Shown here one piece after another: positions 24,732 to 32,038 of a stretch of DNA of 43,838 nucleotides. Position numbers and translations under genes: made by a program. Positions within the stretch are counted from its first letter, which is position 1; each line of letters starts with the position of its first letter. Below the pieces are notes generated by a model that had not been told where the DNA came from, ran no database searches, and saw only the letters and a program-made list of their open reading frames with translations. Location of the stretch: the NCBI GenBank assembly GCA_019118685.1, contig DWYL01000008.1, positions 1-43,838 on the forward strand, written 5' to 3'. Origin of the DNA: Candidatus Blautia merdipullorum. Lineage in GTDB: Bacteria > Bacillota > Clostridia > Lachnospirales > Lachnospiraceae.

Positions 24732-24760
24732 TTGCAAATTAAAAACTTATCTGCTAAAAT
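24732..24760 (+). promoter_or_regulatory. Sigma-A promoter for rpmB
   Basis: TTGCAA (24732-24737), 17 bases and TAAAAT (24755-24760) lie about 55 bases before the rpmB start. Confidence 0.85.
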
Positions 24761-24817
24761 AACTATTGTTGTGAGTTTGTTTATACGGACTTAATATATA
24801 TTTAGGGAGGTGCTACC

Positions 24818-25006
24818 ATGGCAAGATGTGCTATTTGTGACAAAGGTGCTCATTTCGGAATTAATGTCAGCCATTCTCATAGAAGAACAAACAAAATGTG
24901 GAAATCCAATATTAAATCTGTAAAAGTGAAGACAGAAAACGGAAATGCAAAGAAAATGTATGTTTGTACTTCCTGCTTAAGAAGCGGTAAAGTGGAAAGA
25001 GCATAA
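24818..25006 (+). CDS. rpmB: 50S ribosomal protein L28
   Basis: A 62-residue L28 with the typical start ARCAICDKGAHFGINVSHSH and the second Cys pair CTSC near the C-terminus. The two CxxC pairs make it the zinc-binding (C+) form. A GGGAGG site precedes the ATG. It is monocistronic, bounded by its own promoter and a strong terminator. Confidence 0.97.
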   Translation: MARCAICDKGAHFGINVSHSHRRTNKMWKSNIKSVKVKTENGNAKKMYVCTSCLRSGKVERA

Positions 25007-25022
25007 TGATTTTCATATAAAT

Positions 25023-25053
25023 AGGTCCTGCTGTAAGGCAGGACCTGTTTTTT
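25023..25053 (+). terminator. rpmB intrinsic terminator
   Basis: AGGTCCTGC (25023-25031) and GCAGGACCT (25038-25046) form a perfect 9-bp stem with a six-base loop, followed by TTTTTT. Confidence 0.95.
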
Positions 25054-25126
25054 ATATTTATAAATCTACGGGAAATTTCATTCCCTGAATACAGCTCTCC
25101 TCCCGCAGGCCGGAAGCTGCCATCTG

Positions 25127-25264
25127 TCAGCAGCAAAATAAATTATACCCTGCCAGGAGACACAGGGAAGCTACCACCAGCATCAAAAAACTTTTCGGAA
25201 AAATCAGAGCGATAAAAAGCCCTGCTCCCACACAAAACAGTGCAAGTCCCCACACTCTGCGCAT
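25127..25264 (-). CDS. Small 45-residue membrane peptide downstream of ytfJ
   Basis: A 45-codon frame that is too short for routine detection. It has AGGAG nine bases before ATG and encodes RRVWGLALFCVGAGLFIALI, then FPKSFLMLVVASLCLLAGYN and a terminal FCC. This is two hydrophobic helices joined by a Pro-Lys turn, so a membrane peptide. It lies 65 bases downstream of ytfJ on the same strand and is probably part of the DUF2953-ytfJ transcript. I recognise similar tiny proteins in Clostridia but no function. Positions 25054-25126 show nothing further. Confidence 0.6.
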   Translation of the reverse strand: MRRVWGLALFCVGAGLFIALIFPKSFLMLVVASLCLLAGYNLFCC

Positions 25265-25329
25265 AATCTGCTTCTCCTTGATCTCTTAGTTACAGTATAT
25301 GCAGAGTCCGGGGACTCATTATACTCTTT

Positions 25330-25737
25330 TTATTCTTCTTTTTTCTCTTCTGCCTTTTCCTCAGTTTTTTCATCTTCTTCTGAAAGGATTACTTCACTTT
25401 TCTTTCCGTCTGTAAATTTATTCAGAAAATCAGGAACCATATCAAGGATCTTGGTGAGTCCGTCCTGGTTCTTTATATTGACCAGCTTAGTCACACCGCC
25501 TGAGATTACCAGAACCGCACTGGGGGAAACCTTTCCTCCCAGACCGCCTCCTCCATTATTTTTTTTGTCACTGGAAAAAGCACCCGCTCCTACACCGAAG
25601 GTTACATCTACCAGAGGAAGAATAATGGTATCTCCCACAGTGATTGCATCTCCTACAACAGTCTTCGTGGTAATAAAGCTGTCCATCCCTTTAAATAAAG
25701 ATTCTACTGTAGATTGAAAGTTATTTTCTGAAGCCAT
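25330..25737 (-). CDS. ytfJ: Spore protein YtfJ/GerW family
   Basis: A 135-residue YtfJ (GerW) protein. The N-terminus QSTVESLFKGMDSFITTKTV, the central ITVGDTIILPLVDVTFGVG and the Gly-rich GGGLGGKVSPSAVLVIS are the family signature; the C-terminus is a Lys/Glu-rich tail. In Bacillus the protein affects spore germination and lies next to a DUF2953 gene (ytfI), exactly as here (20-base gap). A GGAGGAACC site precedes the start. Confidence 0.92.
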   Translation of the reverse strand: MASENNFQSTVESLFKGMDSFITTKTVVGDAITVGDTIILPLVDVTFGVGAGAFSSDKKNNGGGGLGGKVSPSAVLVISGGVTKLVNIKNQDGLTKILDMVPDFLNKFTDGKKSEVILSEEDEKTEEKAEEKKEE

Positions 25738-25757
25738 AAACTGGTTCCTCCTTCATG

Positions 25758-26660
25758 TTAATTAAAATGCCTGATAATATAACGGACATCCTTGCTGCTA
25801 ATGATCTTCAAAACTGAAACCAGCAGGAAAATACCGTATATTCTTCCTTTGAAAGATACTGTCCCTTCTAAAACAGCCTGATCAAAACAAGGTTCTATGT
25901 TAAAATTTTCTCCATACAAAGGATAAAATATGCCCGCCGCTCCGAGAATTTCTCCTGTAAAACAGGGGTCCTCTGTTCCGAATTTTACATAACCATTTAT
26001 TTTTCTGGGGACTCCATGGGCCAGCAGCTTTTTTACTTCCTGAAAAATCAGGCTTCTGCCTCTTTTGAATTTTTCATTTTCTAAAAAAGTCTTTATGTTT
26101 TTTATTTTAGCACAGATATGTTCTGCTGTTAATTGAAAATTTTTTAAGGTTCTTAAAAATTTCCCCGGAATCTGTAAAAGTTCTTTGAGTTTACTGACAA
26201 AAGAATTTTTTCCTTTATTCTTCCTGTCTACTTCTCTATTTCTTCCGGTTTCTTTATGCTTGACAACTCCAGGGTTCTTTTCATTCTCCGGTTCCTTCCG
26301 GATCTCCTCTTTTGAACTTATCTCTGTATGAACCGGCTGCTTCCCTCCTGGTTTCCTGGTTTTCTTTCTGCGGTTTGATATGTTTGATATAAGTTCTAAA
26401 ACAGGAATCCCTAAAATATAAAGTGAATACTCTGCTTTTTCATTCTTGCTTTCATACCATACTTTAAAAGAAACCAGATGAAAAAGCCAGGAGATCCCCG
26501 CTTCTCCTCCAAATGCTCTTTCATTTTTGTATCCCTCCGCCCTGTATCTTACAGGGCAGAAAAGAAATGCGGCAGTAACAAGAAGCAGAATTCCCAGTAT
26601 TATCAGAAGAATGACTCCCAGTATTTTTAAAACTATCAAGATCATATGTAGCACTGCCAT
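25758..26660 (-). CDS. DUF2953 domain protein (YtfI-like)
   Basis: A 300-residue protein with an N-terminal membrane helix (ILKILGVILLIILGILLLVT), a linker very rich in Lys and Glu (about residues 95-155), and a C-terminal DUF2953 region (VKFGTEDPCFTGEILGAAGIFYPLY). Function is unknown, but the gene pairs with ytfJ in sporulating Firmicutes. It starts four bases after the preceding 110-residue gene. Confidence 0.85.
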   Translation of the reverse strand: MAVLHMILIVLKILGVILLIILGILLLVTAAFLFCPVRYRAEGYKNERAFGGEAGISWLFHLVSFKVWYESKNEKAEYSLYILGIPVLELISNISNRRKKTRKPGGKQPVHTEISSKEEIRKEPENEKNPGVVKHKETGRNREVDRKNKGKNSFVSKLKELLQIPGKFLRTLKNFQLTAEHICAKIKNIKTFLENEKFKRGRSLIFQEVKKLLAHGVPRKINGYVKFGTEDPCFTGEILGAAGIFYPLYGENFNIEPCFDQAVLEGTVSFKGRIYGIFLLVSVLKIISSKDVRYIIRHFN

Positions 26661-26664
26661 TTTG

Positions 26665-26997
26665 TCACCTGCTGTCCTTCCGTATCTGCTCTTCCAGCCA
26701 GTTCCTTACTTCCCCTGTACCTGTTTCCTGATAAGTCCGCTGTACCAGATGTTCCACCAACTCCAGAGCTTCCCAATAACCGCAGGCAAGGCCTACGATT
26801 ACCGGGCAGCTTTCTCTTCTTATTTTTTGCTTCAGTTCATTCGCTGAAAAAATATCCAGCTGATCTCTAGGATTAGATGCAAGAGTAATCAAATAAACAT
26901 CCATGACACCTGCACCTTGGTTAATCCTGCGGATCAGTTTCTTTTTTCTCTTTTTTGCATTGTTTCCAACATACAGCCCCTTATACCAGTTTAACAT
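26665..26997 (-). CDS. Conserved 110-residue protein, unknown function
   Basis: A soluble 110-residue protein without recognised motifs. The first 27 residues are basic (AKKRKKKLIRRI); the rest alternates hydrophobic and charged residues (VYLITLASNPRDQLDIFSAN, then VIVGLACGYWEALELVEHLV). It precedes the DUF2953 gene by four bases and follows the PPK2 gene by 26, so it probably belongs to the ytfJ operon. It may be a Lachnospiraceae-restricted family; I cannot assign a role. Confidence 0.72.
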   Translation of the reverse strand: MLNWYKGLYVGNNAKKRKKKLIRRINQGAGVMDVYLITLASNPRDQLDIFSANELKQKIRRESCPVIVGLACGYWEALELVEHLVQRTYQETGTGEVRNWLEEQIRKDSR

Positions 26998-27023
26998 AAA
27001 AAACTTCTTTCCTATCGAATTAT

Positions 27024-28538
27024 CTATTTTTTAAGCCGATCTTCTATAGCGTTTACTACTGATTCCAGTACTTTTATCCTGGCAAAATATTTATTATTTC
27101 CTTCTACAATGATCCAGGGCGCATAGGAAGTAGATGTTTTAATAATCATCTCATTGACCGCTTCCTCATATTGATCCCATTTTTCCCGGTTGCGCCAGTC
27201 TTCATCTGTAATCTTCCACTGCTTCTCGGGATTCTCCATACGCTCTTTAAATCTCCGCTCCTGTTCATCTTTATCGATCTGCATCCAGAACTTTAACACA
27301 ATCGCTCCCGAATGAGCCAAATGGGCTTCCATATCGTTTATTTCCCGATATGCCCTCTGCCACTCTTCTTTTGTACAGAAGCCTTCTATTCTTTCCACCA
27401 TCACCCTTCCATACCAGGTCCTGTCAAAAATCGTAATATGGCCATCTTTGGGCATAGCTTTCCAGAAACGCCAGAGATAATGATGACTTTTTTCCGTAGG
27501 AGTGGGAGATGCCGTAGGGCTTACCAGGTAGCCTCTGGGGTCCATAGGCTCTGTCAGTCGTTTGATAGCCCCTCCCTTTCCTCCGGCATCCCAGCCTTCA
27601 AATCCCAGGATTACCGGAATCCGCTGGCGATACAGTTCACTGTGTAGGATCTCCATACGGCTTTGAAGCTTTTTCAGTTTTTCCTTATACTCTTCCTTCG
27701 TATAGGCAAGGGTCAGATCCACTTTGGTTAGAACAGTAGAATCCAATTCCCTATCTTCTTTGGGCTGCCACTGAGTTTTTTCCTGCTCTGCATTCTTCTT
27801 TTCCTCATCCAGAGCTATCTCTGCCCTTTTCTCTGCCACCTTTTCTGAAAGCTTTTCTACCACTGTAGTATAAATCTTCGCAGTAGCAAACCTCCTGTCT
27901 TCTGCCTCGATAATTGTCCAAGGTGCATATTCTGTTTCTGTTTTTTCCAGCATTTCCTCATTCATGGCTTTGTATCTGTTGTATTCTTTATTTCTTTTCA
28001 AGTCTTCTTTGCTGACTCTCCATGCAGTTTCTTTAGAGTCCAGCAGCTTGTCAAACCTTTTTTTCTGTTCTTTCTGACTAATATACAGGAAAAATTTAAT
28101 CAGCACAGCGCCGTCATCTGTCAAGGTACGCTCAAAAGTATTGATCTCCTGATAAGCATAAGTCAGCTCATCTCTGGATATCTTGTCTTCAAACCGGTCA
28201 ACCGATACTTTTCTATACCAGCTGGTATCAAAAATAGCAATCCGCCCTTTTTCAGGAGTCTTTGTCCAGAATCGCCACAGGAAAGGATGCATTTCCTCTT
28301 CTTCTGTGGCTTTTTTAATTGCAAATACCTGAAAACCCCTGGGATCCAAAGGATAGATCAGTTTGCTGATCTGCAGGCCTTTCCCTGATGCTCCCAGTCC
28401 TTCGAACGCAATGATCACAGGAATTCCAAGGGACTTGCATTCTCTTTGGAGTTTAGCCAGCCGGGGCTCTAAAACTTCCATTTTTTCCTGATACACATTT
28501 TTTTCCATTTTTTTGCTAAGGTTAATTTGTTCCAACAT
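27024..28538 (-). CDS. pap: Polyphosphate:AMP phosphotransferase, two-domain PPK2
   Basis: A 504-residue protein made of two tandem PPK2 kinase domains. The first (about residues 20-245) has FEGLGASGKGLQISKL, IFDTSWYRKV and APWTIIEAEDRR. The second (about 280-500) has GFEGWDAGGKGGAIKRL, IFDRTWYGRVMVERIEG and APWIIVEGNNK. Duplicated PPK2 enzymes of this length (class II) transfer phosphate from polyphosphate to AMP, giving ADP. The second Walker A and lid are closer to consensus, so the first domain may have a regulatory or weaker role (inference). AAGGAGG precedes ATG 28538. It follows a hairpin after the Nudix gene. Confidence 0.9.
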   Translation of the reverse strand: MLEQINLSKKMEKNVYQEKMEVLEPRLAKLQRECKSLGIPVIIAFEGLGASGKGLQISKLIYPLDPRGFQVFAIKKATEEEEMHPFLWRFWTKTPEKGRIAIFDTSWYRKVSVDRFEDKISRDELTYAYQEINTFERTLTDDGAVLIKFFLYISQKEQKKRFDKLLDSKETAWRVSKEDLKRNKEYNRYKAMNEEMLEKTETEYAPWTIIEAEDRRFATAKIYTTVVEKLSEKVAEKRAEIALDEEKKNAEQEKTQWQPKEDRELDSTVLTKVDLTLAYTKEEYKEKLKKLQSRMEILHSELYRQRIPVILGFEGWDAGGKGGAIKRLTEPMDPRGYLVSPTASPTPTEKSHHYLWRFWKAMPKDGHITIFDRTWYGRVMVERIEGFCTKEEWQRAYREINDMEAHLAHSGAIVLKFWMQIDKDEQERRFKERMENPEKQWKITDEDWRNREKWDQYEEAVNEMIIKTSTSYAPWIIVEGNNKYFARIKVLESVVNAIEDRLKK

Positions 28539-28586
28539 ATCTTGCTACACCTCCTTTGTTTTTTTGCAGACCCTGATATGGAAAGA

Positions 28587-28627
28587 GCTGCCGCAATAAA
28601 CAGCATCTATTTGCTTAGTGCGGCAGC
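28587..28627 (-). terminator. Hairpin between Nudix and PPK2 genes
   Basis: GCTGCCGCA (28587-28595) and TGCGGCAGC (28619-28627) are perfect 9-bp arms with a 23-base loop, just after the Nudix stop. The T run on the minus strand is weak (CTCTTTCC), so termination is likely but partial. Confidence 0.55.
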
Positions 28628-28633
28628 CTTTTC

Positions 28634-29086
28634 TTAAAAGTACTTTCGATTCCCCCAAAGATTGGCTTTTTTTAGATCCAGGTATTCTCCATATGCTTTC
28701 TCTAAAATATGTTTTTCATTAGCGAAACGCAAAAGATGATATGCCTCATGGAACTTATAAAAGCCAGAATCTATAAAATATTCCTCTCTTTGTGGTCTGC
28801 TGTAATAGCTGTTTGCAGACATGAGATACCAGTACACATTCTTTTCTACAGTATCTTCCGGTATGCAAAAACTATACTGACTTTTTCCTATATACTTAAT
28901 GATATTTGCTGAAACCCCCGCTTCCTCTTTCACTTCTCTGAGAGCTGTATCTTTATAATCTTCACCCTCCTCCACAGTGCCCTTTGGAAGCACCCAGCCT
29001 TCATATTTATGTCTATAAGATTTATATAAAGTCAGTATCTTTCCCCGATATATCACCACTCCGCCACAGCTTGTTGCTTCGATCAT
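28634..29086 (-). CDS. Nudix hydrolase
   Basis: A 150-residue Nudix protein. The Nudix box GTVEEGEDYKDTALREVKEE (then AGV) matches G-x5-E-x7-R-E-U-x-E-E-x-G-U. The N-terminus CGGVVIYRGKILTLYKSY and the PKG before the box resemble Ap4A or nucleotide-diphosphate hydrolases, but the substrate cannot be fixed. Start choice: ATG at 29086, with CAGGAGG nine bases upstream, 11 codons inside the longest frame. It has its own strong promoter. Confidence 0.9.
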   Translation of the reverse strand: MIEATSCGGVVIYRGKILTLYKSYRHKYEGWVLPKGTVEEGEDYKDTALREVKEEAGVSANIIKYIGKSQYSFCIPEDTVEKNVYWYLMSANSYYSRPQREEYFIDSGFYKFHEAYHLLRFANEKHILEKAYGEYLDLKKANLWGNRKYF

Positions 29087-29142
29087 TTTGTACGTCCTCC
29101 TGCTTAAGGCATCAGACATGCCTGCGTTGTGTTCTTAAAAAC

Positions 29143-29171
29143 AGTATAACTCTTTTTTATAAAGGGTGCAA
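29143..29171 (-). promoter_or_regulatory. Sigma-A promoter for the Nudix gene
   Basis: On the minus strand TTGCAC (29171-29166), 17 bases and TATACT (29148-29143). A small AGGCAT/ATGCCT palindrome (about 29108-29123) lies between promoter and start and could be an operator. Confidence 0.8.
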
Positions 29172-29227
29172 TAAATTTGGCAGGATGTCAGAATATTTTT
29201 TATTCAAACGTACTGTTGCTGACATTA

Positions 29228-30727
29228 TCAGCCATAATAGTAAGTATTAAAAATAGCATGGGCAATGGGAACAGCTACAGAACTTCCGGTTCCTGCCCCT
29301 TCTGCGATCACTGCAACCACCAGATCAGGATCCTCCACATTAGAAAATCCGATAAACCAGGAATGGGTCATAATAGAGCCGTCACCAGCCTCATATTCTG
29401 CAGAACCTGTTTTCCCCGCAGCGCTGTAGCTTTCTCCGGAAAGTTCTGTGCCCGTGCCGCTGTTGACCACTTCTGTCATAAGGTTTTTCAAAGTTTCCGC
29501 TTCACTTTCACTCATTAGTCTCTTGTACACAGAAGGAGTGGTTGATTTTACTTCGTCCCCGGTGTCATTCTCTACTCTGTCGATATAGTAAGGCTCCATC
29601 AGTTCACCGCCGTTAGCTATGGCGCTGGTGATCATTGCCATATGCATTGGGGACACCAAAGTAGTTCCCTGGCCGATTGATGACTGCATTAAGAAAGGAA
29701 TACCTTCAGATTTTTTCAGATCAATGGTGCTTTTCCTATAATCCAGAGAAATAGGAAGATCTGTGTTAAAGAGAAGATCCTCCGCTGTTTTCTGGATTGA
29801 AGACGCACCCAAATCCAGCCCCATCTGTACAAAAGACGTATTGCAGGATTCTGCAAAAGCAGTGGTAAAGTCTACCTCTCCATGGACTTCACCGTCAAAG
29901 CATGGAATAGTATGTCCATCCTCTGTTATACTTCCTGTGCAGTTATATGAAAAGTCGTCCAAAGTACCGTGTTCTCTTAAATAAGCCAAAGACATTATAA
30001 CCTTAAAAATCGATCCTGGAGGATAAGCTCCCTGACTCGCACGATTCAGGAGAATACTGCTGGTAGTGTCGTTCACCAGGGTATCCCAGTTTTCCTCAAC
30101 TGTATTAGGATCAAAATCCGGTTTGCTTACAGATGCCAATACCGCTCCGGTTTGGGGATCCATCACTACTACGGCTCCATTATATCCTCCCAGAGCATTG
30201 TAAGCAGCCTCCTGAAGTGTAGCATTTAAAGTCGTTACCACGCTGTCCCCTGGATTTTTCAAGTCCAGAAGATCGTTTTTAAATCTGTCTATATATTCGT
30301 GATGCGTAGACATAAGGGAAGAATTGGCAAGAGCTTCCAGGCCGCTTTTTCCATTGGCCTCATACCCTACCACATGTGCGAACATATTTCCGTAAGGATA
30401 AACCCTGGTTTCGTTCCCCTGATCATCTACCTGAGTATATGCCAGGACCTCTCCTCCGGAGGCTATAATGCTTCCCCTTACAATTCTGTCTTCTGCCTGG
30501 TCCTGTCTGCTGTTATAAGGACTGCTGATAATGTCCTCTCTTTCCCAAACATTGAAGTATACCAGATATCCGATAAGAGAAACAAAAATCAGCACAAAAA
30601 AGCAGCTGACGATTGAATATTCCCTGTTTTTTCTTTTTTTAGCTTTTTTCCTTTTTTTCTTCAGCAGCTCTTCTTCTCTGCGGAGCTGTTTTTCATATTT
30701 TCTCTTTTTGCCGTTCAAATTCCTCAT
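29228..30727 (-). CDS. pbpA: Class B penicillin-binding protein (PbpA-like transpeptidase)
   Basis: A 499-residue membrane-anchored transpeptidase. The N-terminus is cytoplasmic and extremely basic (KKKRKKAKKRK), then one membrane helix (about residues 38-58), a dimerisation region with IVRGSIIASGGEVLAY, and the transpeptidase domain. Catalytic motifs: SxxK as PPGSIFK (Ser239, Lys242), SCN (294-296) and KTGSAE near residue 425. It is short relative to other class B PBPs, similar to mycobacterial PbpA. It overlaps the upstream ftsW/rodA gene by 35 bases, so the two form a polymerase-transpeptidase pair for peptidoglycan synthesis. Confidence 0.93.
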   Translation of the reverse strand: MRNLNGKKRKYEKQLRREEELLKKKRKKAKKRKNREYSIVSCFFVLIFVSLIGYLVYFNVWEREDIISSPYNSRQDQAEDRIVRGSIIASGGEVLAYTQVDDQGNETRVYPYGNMFAHVVGYEANGKSGLEALANSSLMSTHHEYIDRFKNDLLDLKNPGDSVVTTLNATLQEAAYNALGGYNGAVVVMDPQTGAVLASVSKPDFDPNTVEENWDTLVNDTTSSILLNRASQGAYPPGSIFKVIMSLAYLREHGTLDDFSYNCTGSITEDGHTIPCFDGEVHGEVDFTTAFAESCNTSFVQMGLDLGASSIQKTAEDLLFNTDLPISLDYRKSTIDLKKSEGIPFLMQSSIGQGTTLVSPMHMAMITSAIANGGELMEPYYIDRVENDTGDEVKSTTPSVYKRLMSESEAETLKNLMTEVVNSGTGTELSGESYSAAGKTGSAEYEAGDGSIMTHSWFIGFSNVEDPDLVVAVIAEGAGTGSSVAVPIAHAIFNTYYYG

Positions 30728-32030
30728 CCTCGTCTTCTCTTAAAATATACAGTCCCTGGATAATTGCCAGCATGATAATAGTAGCAAGCACGGAGCTTCC
30801 TCCGTAGCTGACCAGAGGAAGGGTAATACCTGTCATAGGAATAAATTTGCTGACACCTCCAATGGTAAGAAATACCTGAAAAGCATATTCGGTTCCCAGA
30901 CCCAGGGCAATCAATTTGTAAAAACGCTTCTTAATCCTATAAGATATGTTTACCACCAGGAGAAACATACTCATACACACCAGGATCATACAGATAGCAA
31001 AAAGGCCTCCCAGTTCTTCGCAAATAGCAGCAAACATATAATCCTGCTGAACAAAGGGGATCAGCTCCGGCGAGCCGTTGCCCAGTCCAACTCCAAGCCA
31101 GCCTCCGGCTCCTATAGCAAAGAGTCCCTGCAGGATCTGATATCCGGAAGTCTCCCAAACCGAAAAGGGATCCTGCCAGGCCACTACTCTCTGCCGGACA
31201 TGAGCGAACAGGAAATAAGCGATCACAGCAGCTATACATCCGCTGCCCAGACCCGCCAGAAGATAAATCGGCTTCTTGGTTGCTACATACAGCATTACCA
31301 CATATGTGATAAAAAACACCACAGCGCTTCCAAGATCTCTGGAAAGTACCAGAATGAGCACATAGGCAGCCGCAACTGCCGTAGTGATCACATGATCCAT
31401 AAAAGTCGCGCTTTTTTTATAAAGACGGCTTGCGACAAAGAAAACAAATATGATTTTAACAAATTCTGAAGGCTGGAAAACAAATCCTCCAAGATTGATA
31501 TTGATCTTTGCACCGTTTACATTGGATCCTGCCACCAGAACCAGTAAAAGCAGCAAAATTCCCACGCCTGCATACAGCCAGGTTAATTTCTTTAAGAAAT
31601 ACATTTTTCTGATCATTACAGGGATCACCATGGCAAGTGTCGTGGCTGCCACAGCAATGGCCATCTGCCTGAGACCCGAATCCGCATCCAGTCTTGCCAG
31701 CATAATAAATCCTATGGAGAGAAGCATACACATGTGATTTAACAGCAAAAGGGACGATGTTTTATAAAAAACCCTGTATAAAGCCTGTACAATGATCAGA
31801 TATAAAATTAAAGCAGCAAATATATATAGTACTTTCAACTCTTCTGTCTGTAAAAAAATAATCAAAAAAGCTGTAAAATTTAAAAATATGATCAGCAGCA
31901 GCTGATTTCGCAGAACATACCGCTGATCATAATTCTCCTCATACCGGAAAACCCAAAAGCTTTCCAGTGTATACAGGATCATAATAAGCAGTATTAAATA
32001 TTTCGATATTTCAACAATAATATTAAGCAC
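30693..32030 (-). CDS. FtsW/RodA/SpoVE-family peptidoglycan polymerase
   Basis: A 445-residue SEDS glycosyltransferase with about 12 membrane helices. SEDS signatures are FVFQPSEFVKIIFVFF, RDLGSAVVFFITYV (catalytic Asp), DYMFAAICEELGG and the C-terminal GITLPLVSYGGSS. The first about 130 residues carry extra helices ahead of the SEDS core. It forms glycan strands from lipid II together with its partner PBP, encoded next with a 35-base overlap. The U32 gene precedes it by eight bases. Whether it acts in elongation, division or sporulation cannot be decided. Confidence 0.92.
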   Translation of the reverse strand: MLNIIVEISKYLILLIMILYTLESFWVFRYEENYDQRYVLRNQLLLIIFLNFTAFLIIFLQTEELKVLYIFAALILYLIIVQALYRVFYKTSSLLLLNHMCMLLSIGFIMLARLDADSGLRQMAIAVAATTLAMVIPVMIRKMYFLKKLTWLYAGVGILLLLLVLVAGSNVNGAKININLGGFVFQPSEFVKIIFVFFVASRLYKKSATFMDHVITTAVAAAYVLILVLSRDLGSAVVFFITYVVMLYVATKKPIYLLAGLGSGCIAAVIAYFLFAHVRQRVVAWQDPFSVWETSGYQILQGLFAIGAGGWLGVGLGNGSPELIPFVQQDYMFAAICEELGGLFAICMILVCMSMFLLVVNISYRIKKRFYKLIALGLGTEYAFQVFLTIGGVSKFIPMTGITLPLVSYGGSSVLATIIMLAIIQGLYILREDEDEEFERQKEKI

Positions 32031-32038
32031 TTTTTCAC

